Source: Candidatus Poseidoniales archaeon (GTDB lineage Archaea > Thermoplasmatota > Poseidoniia > Poseidoniales > Poseidoniaceae). Taken from it: a stretch of 36,764 nucleotides of DNA. The translations under genes and the position numbers were made by a program. Below, one piece after another: positions 22,886 to 31,576 of this stretch; within the stretch, counting starts at the first letter, position 1; each line of letters starts with the position of its first letter. The stretch spans positions 1 to 36,764 of the forward strand of contig QQRY01000057.1 in the NCBI GenBank assembly GCA_003602575.1, read 5' to 3'. The notes beneath the pieces were generated by a model that saw only the letters and a list, made by a program, of their open reading frames with translations, ran no database searches and was not told the origin of the DNA.

Positions 22886-25207
22886 ATGCGCCAGTATAGC
22901 ATACCCCTATTGTTGCTAACAATAGTAGTGGGTATGAGTCTGTCAAGTTCTGTTTCTGCCTTCGATGAACCGGTTTATGAAGCAGGTTATGTAGACTGGG
23001 AAATAAATCCAATTGAGCGTTTATATGTCGAGGGAATGGACGAAACTGACGCTGTGCTTCAACGCCAAAAATCAGATAATGCGCCTGGTGGAATTAGTAT
23101 TGGAAATGGATTTAGTGGACAAATTTTGAACCTTAACAGTGAACCAATACAAAATGGATTTAGTAGTACCGTAAATATGAGTGTTTTCTTTTCAGTATAT
23201 CTTGATCAAGGTGCTGGGCCTCAAACATGTACAAGGCAGCAATCTGGTTCAAATTTAATCCCTGGAAGTGATGCTACTACAACTCTGATTTATTCAGTTG
23301 ATGCAGGAGGAGTTCCTGTTTATGATTCTGTAGTAACTCAAGTTGTCGACAAAGTAAACTCCAATGAAGCCATGAACTTCTCTGGTGAAATGAACGAAGT
23401 CAATCTAACAATGATTGAAGGAGATGTTTTCTCATTATCTGTTTCTGTTCAACATAACTGTGCTGCTAGGGCAAGAGTCCAATGGGGCGCCCTAGAACAG
23501 AATGGCGGTGGGATTCTTATCAAAGGAGAAATCTATGAACCAAAAGGTGAAATTACTGTAGACGAGTCTAGAAGAGCACATATTGAGTTCGAACCATTAT
23601 TCCCTTGGGGTGGAGATGACGTAAAGGAAATCAAATGGGAAATTTGGGGGCCATTGGAAGATTATGAGAGAACTCCGTATAGCCTTGAAGGAATGATGGA
23701 GAATTCAATTGGAAGAACTATGACTGTCCGAGAAATCGATGAAAATAAATCGATATGGACTTGGTCAGGACAAAATGAACTGACTCCAGGTTTAACTAAT
23801 TTGCAATTCTGTATTACTACAATTTCTGGCGACTCAAATAGTGAATGTCACGCATTTGGAGTCATAAAAATAGAAATCGAAGAAGAGAATGACGGTTTTG
23901 CTAGTGCTAAATTATTCCTAACTCTCTCTAGTTTCATTGCATTGATTATATTTTTGAGAAATATATTCAGTCAAGGATTGATGTTACCATTACCAATAAT
24001 TGGTGCACTAGTTGCAATTATGTTACTCTTCGTACCAACGATATTTGACCAAGCGAATCTAGGCGCTGATGCTGCTATTGACGATAATACACGTGTCAGT
24101 AATGCCGACCTGTTTGATGAAAATGGAGAAATATACACTATTTCAGATTTGATTGAAGGTAAGAATGCTCTTGTAATAGGAGTTGGACTTCCTGCTTCAG
24201 AAAATCTATTTGATCAATCTAATCAGTTCAATCAAACCATTGAGCACTTTGGAGATGATATTGCGGTCGTCCATATATTATCAGGAATGGAGCCCTTAGA
24301 AAGCGACATCGTCCAGATGAAACAAAAAATAAACTCATCGTGGCCAGTTCTAATTGATAGAGATGAAGTTTTTGCAAGTGGGTTACCTGATGGTGTTTCA
24401 GACTCAGTGATTGTGATAGATCCAGCAATGCATGTCACATATAGTAAAGCTCCAGTCGCTTTCTCAAAAGAAATTATTGAATCTGTAGAAGATATTTCAT
24501 CTGGGGGAAGTCAAAATTCAGCAGCATACTTTACTTTACTATTTGGACCTGGATTATTTTTGATATTCCTCGCCTTACCGAGAGAGGATTGGACACCACC
24601 TGAAAAACCGCTACCTCCTGGAACCTTGTGGGCGTCAATTATTGGCGCATCTGGTTTAGGTATTCTAGTTGTTAATCTACCATTACTAATCGCAACCTTA
24701 CTCCCAATAGGTAGTGATTTATTATTCTGGATTGATATTGCACTAATGCTTTGGTTTGTAGAGATGAGTCTTGTAACTGCAAGAAGAGGTAAACCATACG
24801 AAGCTGAAATAATTGCAAAATATCTTCATAAGTTGTTTCCTGAATCATTCCAAAACTGGAGACCTCTAGAAGACATGGAAAGAGATGTATTACTGGGTAT
24901 TTGGTTCGCTTGGTTCGGTATTTTGGCGTTCCCTGCATTGTTTACTCAAGGCGTAGGTGCGCCAATGTTGAGTGGAATAGGTGGTATCTTCAGTGGTATA
25001 ATGAATCTAATTTTATTCTTCATACTCGGTGGATTAGCAATTCTAATTCTAAGATTAATTGCTGCAATTGGTGGCCCAATTTCAAGGATCTTTGGAAGGT
25101 ATGGCGCTGAGGCTTTTACTCAATTCGTGGGTTGGTGTCTAGTACCAATTTCAATTTGGGTCACTGTTAATGCAATTATTACAAGTTCTCTTTTCGGAAT
25201 ATTGTAA
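22886..25207 (+). CDS. Large exported membrane protein with thioredoxin-like domain lacking CxxC
   Basis: A 773-residue protein. Residues 1-25 form a signal peptide (LLLLTIVVGMSLSSSVSA). Residues 26 to about 340 are an extracytoplasmic beta-rich region with few cysteines. Two helices follow (about 343-388), then a thioredoxin/peroxiredoxin-like domain (about 405-540: DLFDENGEIYTISDLIEGKN, ALVIGVGLP, WPVLIDRDEVFASGLPDGVSDSVIVIDP) in which the redox CxxC position is replaced by non-cysteine residues. Five or more helices close the C-terminus. Family unknown to me. The layout suggests an envelope assembly or binding role rather than redox catalysis; that is inference. Confidence 0.7.
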   Translation: MRQYSIPLLLLTIVVGMSLSSSVSAFDEPVYEAGYVDWEINPIERLYVEGMDETDAVLQRQKSDNAPGGISIGNGFSGQILNLNSEPIQNGFSSTVNMSVFFSVYLDQGAGPQTCTRQQSGSNLIPGSDATTTLIYSVDAGGVPVYDSVVTQVVDKVNSNEAMNFSGEMNEVNLTMIEGDVFSLSVSVQHNCAARARVQWGALEQNGGGILIKGEIYEPKGEITVDESRRAHIEFEPLFPWGGDDVKEIKWEIWGPLEDYERTPYSLEGMMENSIGRTMTVREIDENKSIWTWSGQNELTPGLTNLQFCITTISGDSNSECHAFGVIKIEIEEENDGFASAKLFLTLSSFIALIIFLRNIFSQGLMLPLPIIGALVAIMLLFVPTIFDQANLGADAAIDDNTRVSNADLFDENGEIYTISDLIEGKNALVIGVGLPASENLFDQSNQFNQTIEHFGDDIAVVHILSGMEPLESDIVQMKQKINSSWPVLIDRDEVFASGLPDGVSDSVIVIDPAMHVTYSKAPVAFSKEIIESVEDISSGGSQNSAAYFTLLFGPGLFLIFLALPREDWTPPEKPLPPGTLWASIIGASGLGILVVNLPLLIATLLPIGSDLLFWIDIALMLWFVEMSLVTARRGKPYEAEIIAKYLHKLFPESFQNWRPLEDMERDVLLGIWFAWFGILAFPALFTQGVGAPMLSGIGGIFSGIMNLILFFILGGLAILILRLIAAIGGPISRIFGRYGAEAFTQFVGWCLVPISIWVTVNAIITSSLFGIL

Positions 25208-25242
25208 AAACATTGACTTAGGTTAATGTTAATTCAACAGTT

Positions 25243-26154
25243 ATGAATCTATTACAAACAATGTGGAGCATTAGTAGGCGTAAATCATTAATTAATTGCC
25301 CTAGGCAATATATTTTGAGATATTCTAGGAGTCAACGATTCTCTAAAAATACTCAAAATATAATCAATTTTTCATTAAATGACTTGGTTATTAGGTCGTC
25401 TAGAAAAGTCATTCACGAAAGACTTGAAGACTTTAAAAATGGACTAGAATGGTCAGAAAAAATGATTTCATTGAAAATTCGTTTAGGGATTAAGGAAGAA
25501 ATCAGTTCTGAAAGGTATTCAGCCATAAGAAATAGTTCTAATCTAAAAAATCTAATCCATTCTGCGAAAAATAGAATCAACTCTTTGTGGAATACCAATA
25601 TATTCAGAAGAATAATTTCTGGTCAAATTAAGCAATGGTCCTGTATGGACCGGAAAAAATTCCTTTCTAATGGGCATATAGACATATTCTGTTCACCTGA
25701 TATTTCATATAAAATTCAAAAAAGATGGCATTTACTAAGAATAGACTTCCAAGGAGAATTGAGGAACCCATCAGATGAGTTAGAAAGTCTTGCAATGGTA
25801 AATTGGGCTAAAAAAAATAATTTCTTACCATATGTGAATAGTCAATATATCGTTAATACTTTGAAATTTATCAATGGAAAATGGATACATAACAGATATC
25901 TTCCAACAGATGATTTATTGCAACAATCAAAACAACTTTTAGAAAAAGACGTTAACGAAATGAATAAATTAGTTGGAAAAATGGGGCCATTGCTGAATCT
26001 AGCACTAATACCACTGTCCAATAACCGATATACATGTAAAAAATGCTCATTCAAGCCTTCATGCCCTGCAAAAAATGGTTTGAGGATTTCTAAATTAGAA
26101 CAAAATGCGATTGAGTATAATAATGCAAAAATAAATTTTGAATCAAATGGATGA
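25243..26154 (+). CDS. PD-(D/E)XK nuclease with Cas4/RecB-like four-cysteine cluster
   Basis: A 303-residue protein. N-terminal SLINCPRQYILRY (C19) and C-terminal YTCKKCSFKPSCP (C265, C268, C274) give the one-plus-three cysteine pattern that holds a 4Fe-4S cluster in Cas4 and AddB-type nucleases. The core shows GHID (D147) and LLRIDFQGE (D168), but the catalytic lysine of the D-x-K motif is a glutamine (Q170). Activity may be altered or lost. No CRISPR array or cas gene is present, so a DNA-repair role is more likely. Its 3' end overlaps tpiA by 12 bases, convergent. Confidence 0.75.
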   Translation: MNLLQTMWSISRRKSLINCPRQYILRYSRSQRFSKNTQNIINFSLNDLVIRSSRKVIHERLEDFKNGLEWSEKMISLKIRLGIKEEISSERYSAIRNSSNLKNLIHSAKNRINSLWNTNIFRRIISGQIKQWSCMDRKKFLSNGHIDIFCSPDISYKIQKRWHLLRIDFQGELRNPSDELESLAMVNWAKKNNFLPYVNSQYIVNTLKFINGKWIHNRYLPTDDLLQQSKQLLEKDVNEMNKLVGKMGPLLNLALIPLSNNRYTCKKCSFKPSCPAKNGLRISKLEQNAIEYNNAKINFESNG

Positions 26155-26808
26155 TACAAGATCTTGTAAAACAGACAGAGCATCATCTGCCTTGGTCACT
26201 CCACTCGCAAGGAGGACTCCTTCAGCACCTAGTTCGATTGCTTTTGATACATCTTTGCCATTTTTTACTCCTGCGCCACAAAGAATTCGAACATTTGAAT
26301 TCACAGATTTAACTGCCGCAACAGTATCACTGACAATTGATGGATCTGCAGTAGTTACTGATATGTCTCCACCAATTAGTTCAGGAGGTTCTACAGCGAT
26401 GAAAGTTGGTCCTAACTCTGCCAGTGCTTTGGCTTCTTCAACATCAGCTGCACATGCACAAACTGGAAAACCTTCAGGTAATTGTTCCATTAATTTCTTG
26501 ACGTGCTCTAGTGAGACTTTATGCTCAGCATGATTGATTATAGTTCCTTGAGCGCCTCTTGAAATTGCAGTTTCTGGCTCTAACCATCCAGTGAAACTAC
26601 CTTGGCCTACAGGGTCTAAGTGCTGTGACCAAACTTCTAGGTTATTACTTGAATTGGATATTGAATGTAAATCAAATGCGGAAACAACAGCCACCATTCG
26701 AACATTTGAATCTGAAAATTGCTCCATCTTTTCTGCCAGCACATCAGCAGTGGATGCTGACGCTGAAGAATAGGTTTTGAAGTTTACAACTACAAGTGGC
26801 TTGTCCAT
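26143..26808 (-). CDS. tpiA: Triosephosphate isomerase, archaeal type
   Basis: A 221-residue protein, the short archaeal TIM length (bacterial enzymes are about 250). N9 and K11 in VVNFKTY bind substrate, the electrophilic histidine lies in IINHAEHK, and the catalytic glutamate in FIAVEPPELIG; phosphate-binding glycines appear in LCGAGVKNGKD and GAEGVLLASG. It interconverts DHAP and glyceraldehyde-3-phosphate. I choose ATG 26808 (MDKPLVVVNFKTY) over an upstream start at 26859, which adds 17 residues not found in the family. Last gene of a minus-strand run from 29307. Confidence 0.94.
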   Translation of the reverse strand: MDKPLVVVNFKTYSSASASTADVLAEKMEQFSDSNVRMVAVVSAFDLHSISNSSNNLEVWSQHLDPVGQGSFTGWLEPETAISRGAQGTIINHAEHKVSLEHVKKLMEQLPEGFPVCACAADVEEAKALAELGPTFIAVEPPELIGGDISVTTADPSIVSDTVAAVKSVNSNVRILCGAGVKNGKDVSKAIELGAEGVLLASGVTKADDALSVLQDLVSSI

Positions 26809-26869
26809 GAAAATGGCACTCAGTAATGACATTTGAGTTCTTCCATCGAATATCAACAAATCTGCTAAT

Positions 26870-27865
26870 TTAGGGCCATTGCCCGTCGCTTAGAATGGAG
26901 TCCGCTGGAATTACTGAATCATGTTCAACAATCATATTTGTGATTTTACTATTGCTGCCAATAGTCACATTTTCCCCAATCAAACTCGACTCTATTGAGA
27001 CATTTTTAGAAACTTTAGTTCCATCAAGGATAGTCGAGTTCTCAATGACTGAATGCATTATTTCAGTATTTTTTCCTACCATTGAGTCGATAATTATCGA
27101 ACCTTCTTCGACTTTTCCGAATGGTTTATTAAACCAAGATTTACCACAAATTTCTCCCTTTGAAAATCGATTATTATCGATGCAAGTCCTAACCGCATCA
27201 CACCAAGAACTTCTCGTACCAGAATCTATGAAATAACCTTCAAATTTTTGACCATTAAGTAATTTTTCTTCGGCTAACAAAGGAAATACTTCTCGTTCTA
27301 TAGAATTTTTCTTCTTTGGTATGTAGTCAAAAATATCATCCTCAAATACATAAGAACCCGCATTAATTAAATTCGAAAAGACTTGTTCTGGGAGTGGCTT
27401 TTCCATAAACTGCGTGATCTTAGAATCATCATCTAATCCTACAATTCCAAATCTAGTTGGGTCACTAACTTCCCATAGACCTAAAGTACCTATTCCACCA
27501 TTTGATTTATGCAAATCTAGTAAAGATTTGATGCTTAGTGATGATATTATATCACCATTAAAACATGCGAATGTGCCGCTTACTACGTCTCTACAATTAC
27601 CGAGCGCACCACCAGTTCCAAGAGGTTTATCTTCTGGTACAATAGTGAGATCGAAGTCAAATTCAGAATTAGAAAAGTAGGACTTAATCATATCCACTTT
27701 GTAACCTCCTGCCACTACTACTTCGTCAATCATATCTTTTGGAACCGAGGAAATAACTTGCTCTAACAGAGTTTTATCCAACATTGGCAGCAGAGGTTTT
27801 GGAATCCGATTTGTCCAAGGAAGAAGTCTAGAACCAACTCCTCCGGCTAAAACAACCACCTGCAT
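26870..27865 (-). CDS. NDP-sugar pyrophosphorylase / mannose-1-phosphate guanylyltransferase-like
   Basis: A 331-residue nucleotidyltransferase. The N-terminal signature VVLAGGVGSRLLPWT, then IPKPLLPM, contains the nucleotide-binding GGxGxRL and the lysine of the PKP motif. EDKPLGTGGAL, FNGDI and FMEKP complete the Rossmann-like domain. From about residue 255 there are left-handed beta-helix hexapeptide repeats (GSIIIDSMVGKNTEIMHSVI). It activates a sugar-1-phosphate for glycan or glycolipid synthesis; the base and sugar cannot be read with confidence. ATG 27865 is preferred over a TTG two codons upstream. Confidence 0.85.
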   Translation of the reverse strand: MQVVVLAGGVGSRLLPWTNRIPKPLLPMLDKTLLEQVISSVPKDMIDEVVVAGGYKVDMIKSYFSNSEFDFDLTIVPEDKPLGTGGALGNCRDVVSGTFACFNGDIISSLSIKSLLDLHKSNGGIGTLGLWEVSDPTRFGIVGLDDDSKITQFMEKPLPEQVFSNLINAGSYVFEDDIFDYIPKKKNSIEREVFPLLAEEKLLNGQKFEGYFIDSGTRSSWCDAVRTCIDNNRFSKGEICGKSWFNKPFGKVEEGSIIIDSMVGKNTEIMHSVIENSTILDGTKVSKNVSIESSLIGENVTIGSNSKITNMIVEHDSVIPADSILSDGQWP

Positions 27866-27913
27866 GACCAAGGCGAAACAAAGTTACCTTTCAAACAATG
27901 TGCCAATAAATCA

Positions 27914-28033
27914 CTATTTTTTAGATTCTTTGACCGATTCTTTAGTTTCGTCGTTTGGGTCTGAGTAATCAATTCCACAACTTCTACAAACCATATGTTC
28001 ATCCCAATCGCATTGTCTACGGCATCCAGTCAT
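27914..28033 (-). CDS. 39-residue zinc-ribbon micro-protein
   Basis: A 40-codon frame, ATG 28033 to TAG 27914. The peptide starts MTGCRRQCDWDEHMVCRSCG and ends in an acidic/lysine tail (SVKESKK). Cysteines C4, C8, C17 and C20 can bind one zinc. A perfect GGTGAT (28037-28042) lies three bases before the ATG and overlaps the stop of the PRX-like gene, so the two are translationally coupled. Small zinc-ribbon proteins of this size are common in archaea, mostly uncharacterised. Function unknown. Confidence 0.72.
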   Translation of the reverse strand: MTGCRRQCDWDEHMVCRSCGIDYSDPNDETKESVKESKK

Positions 28034-28041
28034 GAAATCAC

Positions 28042-28584
28042 CTACTGCTTCCACTTAACTGAACAACCTATTGATTCAGTGATACTATTTTCTATATTTT
28101 TACCTTTTAGTAAAGAATCTACAGCGTCATGTAATTCAGTACTTGATACTTGATTTGGATCTCTAGGAGAATCATCCATTCTCCCTTTGTATACCAATCT
28201 TCCAGAACCATCAAAAAGGAAGAATTCAGGGGTTCTTTTAGCATCAAAGGTCTGTGCAACAATTTGAGTTTCATCGAATAAATATGGATATGGCATTCCT
28301 TTCTCTGCTCTTTTCTGCATATTTTCGAAAGAGTCGGAACTGTAGACGCTAGCATCATTAGAATTAATTCCAATAAATCCTATTTGATTAGAAGATGCGA
28401 AATTTGCCATTTGGTTTATTCTATCAATACTTGCAATAACATATGGGCAATGATTACATTCGAATAGAATAATCAAACCATTAACATCCAATATATTGTT
28501 GAAACTGACTTTATCTCCACCAACAATTGGATTGGCATTACTAAGTTCAAAGTTGGGCATCTTACCACTTATTTCTATCGACAT
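28042..28584 (-). CDS. PRX-like1 thioredoxin-fold protein
   Basis: A 180-residue AhpC/TSA-type protein. The redox pair C43-C46 sits in LFECNHCPYV, followed by GINSNDA, PYLFDETQIVAQTF, TPEFFLFD and GRMDDSP, and the C-terminal IGCSVKW: the conserved layout of the PRX-like1 group. Probably a thiol peroxidase or disulphide reductase; substrate not known. Cytoplasmic, no signal peptide. Coupled to the downstream zinc-ribbon micro-protein and 45 bases after the kinase-like membrane gene. Confidence 0.88.
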   Translation of the reverse strand: MSIEISGKMPNFELSNANPIVGGDKVSFNNILDVNGLIILFECNHCPYVIASIDRINQMANFASSNQIGFIGINSNDASVYSSDSFENMQKRAEKGMPYPYLFDETQIVAQTFDAKRTPEFFLFDGSGRLVYKGRMDDSPRDPNQVSSTELHDAVDSLLKGKNIENSITESIGCSVKWKQ

Positions 28585-28629
28585 GGTAATACCAAATCCT
28601 AATGCATTAAAATTTCTTGTATCTGAAAA

Positions 28630-29307
28630 TTAGATAATCGGACCTAAAATCAAACCTAAAAATATCACAATACTAGATGCTATGATTATCAAAACATTGT
28701 CATCTATTACTCCAAATTCATATCTTTCAACAAATGAAGCTACAGCTCCAGATATTAATCCCCATAGTGGTATAGAAGGATTGGCTAAGGTTCCAATAAA
28801 CCATCCAAGTGGGAGACAAAGAATAGCCATACCAAGATTACCCCAAGCACTTTTTGTTCTTTTTCTAAACATTTTATTCCTTATAATTCCTGTAACTCCA
28901 TCTCCAAAGGCCATGAAAAGTGATGGCAAAATAGCAAGCCATGGTTCGTCTGAATAAGTCCAAATCACATATACTGAAATCCCCAACATCAATGCAAAGG
29001 TTGCATCGTTCATATTCTGCTCGGTTTGCATCCACCATAATCTGCGATCGAGTAAGTGAGTGCTTAACAGTGCAATAAATCCGATTAGTCCCCCTATTAA
29101 CGGCCAAATTGGATTATCAAAAACGATTGGTGTCAGTATTATTGGTACCCCTCCTGCAAGCATGTGTGCAATCTTGCGATTATAGTAGACTGCCACCATG
29201 TTTTCTGTGCCTCTAGAAACCATGTAACTATGGACAGGTTTGATTGAAAAAACTATTACCACAGACCAAATTCCCAAAATCAGAAACCACACTATGTTAG
29301 AATCCAT
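28630..29307 (-). CDS. Phytol/dolichol-kinase-like membrane protein (CDP-archaeol-synthase/SEC59 clan)
   Basis: A 225-residue protein with six or seven helices. Seen: YNRKIAHMLAGGVP, the acidic motif MAFGDGVTGIIRNKMF followed by KRTKSAWGNLGMA, and SFVERYEFGVIDDNVLI near the C-terminus. This order (RKxxH, GDxxxxxxG, KSxxG, ExxxxxxDN) is that of CTP-dependent polyprenol kinases (yeast SEC59, plant phytol kinase VTE5). It likely phosphorylates an isoprenoid alcohol. ATG 29307 is preferred to TTG 29313. Divergent from sucC; a TATA-like arm at 29343-29355 suits its promoter. Confidence 0.78.
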   Translation of the reverse strand: MDSNIVWFLILGIWSVVIVFSIKPVHSYMVSRGTENMVAVYYNRKIAHMLAGGVPIILTPIVFDNPIWPLIGGLIGFIALLSTHLLDRRLWWMQTEQNMNDATFALMLGISVYVIWTYSDEPWLAILPSLFMAFGDGVTGIIRNKMFRKRTKSAWGNLGMAILCLPLGWFIGTLANPSIPLWGLISGAVASFVERYEFGVIDDNVLIIIASSIVIFLGLILGPII

Positions 29308-29342
29308 AGTCAATGGTTGATAACTCAGCGTTTAGTGATTGA

Positions 29343-29387
29343 GGTTAAATTAAATTTTTTCTACTAAAAATGTGACTTAATTTAATC
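29343..29387. promoter_or_regulatory. Divergent promoter with inverted TATA-like arms
   Basis: TTAAATTAA (29345-29353) and TTAATTTAA (29377-29385) form a perfect 9-bp inverted repeat, 11 bp if a G-U is allowed, spaced by 23 bases. Each arm sits at a plausible TATA distance from one gene: the left arm for the kinase-like gene (start 29307, minus) and the right arm for sucC (start 29436, plus). The symmetry may simply reflect paired TATA boxes, or an operator for a shared regulator. Confidence 0.4.
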
Positions 29388-29435
29388 AAAGTATTCAAAG
29401 ACGGCCTTTATGTGGATGCAATTGGAGAGAGAGAT

Positions 29436-30644
29436 ATGAATATCCACGAATATCAAGGTAAAGCGCTTCTAAAAGCGAATGGTGTGCCGGTTCTAGAAGG
29501 AGTGCACTGTACATCTGTTGAGCAAGCTCTAGCAGCATATGATAAATTAAATTCAAAAGTTGTTGCAGTAAAATCTCAAATACATGCTGGAGGAAGAGGT
29601 AAGGGAACTCTATTCAATCCAGAAACTAGAGAACACGTAATGGATGGAGGAGTTAAGATTGCTTTCTCAAAAGATGAAGTGGAGAAATATTCCTCTCACA
29701 TCCTTGGAAACCTACTAGTTACAATTCAAACTGGCGATGAAGGTAAAGTAGTCAATAACCTATACATTGAATCTGGTTGTGAAATAGAACATGAGTACTA
29801 TCTTGCATTATTAGTTGATAGAGATAATAAATCTGTATTAATCATGGCATCGACAGAAGGTGGAATGGATATTGAAGATGTTGCCCATAACACACCTGAA
29901 TTAATTCATAAAATTTCAGTAGATCCTAATTCGGGACTTCTAGGTTTCCAAAAGAGAGACTTGGGTATGGCTCTTGGGCTTTCTGGCGCTGCACTAAAGT
30001 CATTTTTCAAGATGCTAGGAAAAATGTATGATATGTTTGTTAGCAATGATTGTGCTATGGTCGAGATTAATCCACTGGTCAAAAATAAAAATGATGAAAT
30101 TATTGCATTAGATGCTAAAATTTCATTCGATGAAAATGCAGAATTTAGACATAAGAATTGGGATGAACTTCGAGACTTATCTGAAGAAGAGGATGTTGAA
30201 ATTAGAGCAAAAGAAACCGGACTATCCTATGTCAAATTAGACGGTAACATCGGTTGCTTAGTCAATGGAGCAGGTCTTGCAATGGCAACAATGGACGTAA
30301 TCAAACTGTATGGAGGTGAGCCTGCAAACTTCCTCGACGTCGGAGGGGGGGCAAATGAAGAACAAGTAAAGACTGCTTTCTCAATTATTCTTGAAGACCC
30401 TAATGTAAAGGGCATTTTAGTCAATATTTTTGGTGGAATTATGCGTTGTGATATTATCGCTAGAGGAGTTATTGCTGCTACTGAAGCACTATCACTAGAT
30501 GTTCCTCTAGTAGTTAGACTAGCTGGAACAAATGTCGATGAAGGAAAGGCAATTCTAGCTGCTTCTTCGTTGAACATACATCCTGCAGATGATTTGGCAG
30601 AAGGTGCCAAAAAGATTGTTTCTTTGATCGGAGGTGAGGCTTGA
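29436..30644 (+). CDS. sucC: Succinyl-CoA synthetase beta subunit
   Basis: A 402-residue ATP-grasp subunit. It begins with the canonical [19 protein letters not shown], has [14 protein letters not shown], the Mg/nucleotide block AMVEINPLV, and the C-terminal [25 protein letters not shown] and [13 protein letters not shown] blocks. With SucD it couples succinyl-CoA cleavage to NTP formation in the TCA cycle. I choose ATG 29436 over a GTG at 29412 because it matches the family and has GGAG eight bases upstream. The stop shares one base with sucD. Confidence 0.96.
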   Translation: MNIHEYQGKALLKANGVPVLEGVHCTSVEQALAAYDKLNSKVVAVKSQIHAGGRGKGTLFNPETREHVMDGGVKIAFSKDEVEKYSSHILGNLLVTIQTGDEGKVVNNLYIESGCEIEHEYYLALLVDRDNKSVLIMASTEGGMDIEDVAHNTPELIHKISVDPNSGLLGFQKRDLGMALGLSGAALKSFFKMLGKMYDMFVSNDCAMVEINPLVKNKNDEIIALDAKISFDENAEFRHKNWDELRDLSEEEDVEIRAKETGLSYVKLDGNIGCLVNGAGLAMATMDVIKLYGGEPANFLDVGGGANEEQVKTAFSIILEDPNVKGILVNIFGGIMRCDIIARGVIAATEALSLDVPLVVRLAGTNVDEGKAILAASSLNIHPADDLAEGAKKIVSLIGGEA

Positions 30645-31567
30645 TGGCTATTTGGATTGAAGAAGATGCTAAAGTTCTAGTTCAGGGAATCACAGGAAAG
30701 CAAGGTCATTTCCACGCTGATAAAATGGTCGAATATGGAACAAATATCGTTGGTGGATGTACACCTGGAAAGGGCGGTCAAACCGTCGAACTTCAAGGCA
30801 AAGATTTCCCAGTTTGGGATTCTATGAGAGAAGCGATTGCAGCCACTGATGCAGATGCAACCGTAATTTACGTACCTCCTCCTTTTGCTGGTGAGGCTAT
30901 TATGGAGGCTGCTGAAGCATTTGATTCTGTCAAAGGTGAAGGTGTTGTAGTATGTATCACTGAAGGAATACCTACTTTGGACATGGTCAAGGCTGTTTCA
31001 TATGTTTATAATCGCCCAGGAGTTCGTTTAATTGGCCCTAATTGTCCTGGAATTATTACGCCAGGGGAAAACGGAGGAGCAAAGATAGGAATTATGCCAG
31101 GTCACATTCATGCAAAGGGTAGAATTGGAATTGTTTCGAAGTCTGGAACATTGACTTACGAGGCAGTTGCTCAAACAATGAGTATCGGAGAAGGTCAATC
31201 AACATGTGTTGGAATCGGTGGCGATCCTGTTAATGGAACTGGATTCATAGACTGTCTAGCCGCTTTTGAGGCTGATGAACAGACAGAAGCAATCGTAATG
31301 ATTGGAGAAATCGGCGGAAATGCAGAACAAGAGGCTGCTGCATGGGCTGCTGAAAACGTGACAAAACCGATTGTTGGATTCGTCGCTGGTGCAACTGCTC
31401 CACCTGGTAAGAGAATGGGTCATGCAGGAGCTATTATTTCTGGAGGAAAAGGAACTGCTGAAGAAAAATTTGCTGCCTTTGAAGCTGCTGGAATTGCTTG
31501 TGCAAAAGATCCATCAGAACTTGGAGCAGTATTACTTGAATCTCTTAAGAAAGCAGGTCTAAGGTGA
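30644..31567 (+). CDS. sucD: Succinyl-CoA synthetase alpha subunit
   Basis: A 307-residue subunit carrying the phosphohistidine. CoA-binding Rossmann features [22 protein letters not shown] and GGCTPGKGG are visible, then [27 protein letters not shown] and the active-site histidine in [14 protein letters not shown]. Start ATG 30644 overlaps the sucC TGA by one base and has an eight-base Shine-Dalgarno GGAGGTGA (30630-30637), which decides it over the TTG one codon upstream. Confidence 0.96.
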   Translation: MAIWIEEDAKVLVQGITGKQGHFHADKMVEYGTNIVGGCTPGKGGQTVELQGKDFPVWDSMREAIAATDADATVIYVPPPFAGEAIMEAAEAFDSVKGEGVVVCITEGIPTLDMVKAVSYVYNRPGVRLIGPNCPGIITPGENGGAKIGIMPGHIHAKGRIGIVSKSGTLTYEAVAQTMSIGEGQSTCVGIGGDPVNGTGFIDCLAAFEADEQTEAIVMIGEIGGNAEQEAAAWAAENVTKPIVGFVAGATAPPGKRMGHAGAIISGGKGTAEEKFAAFEAAGIACAKDPSELGAVLLESLKKAGLR

Positions 31568-31576
31568 GATTGTATA

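Noticed and set aside
25243-26154. Nuclease as a CRISPR Cas4
   Set aside because: No repeats, cas1 or cas2 anywhere in the window and the catalytic lysine is changed.
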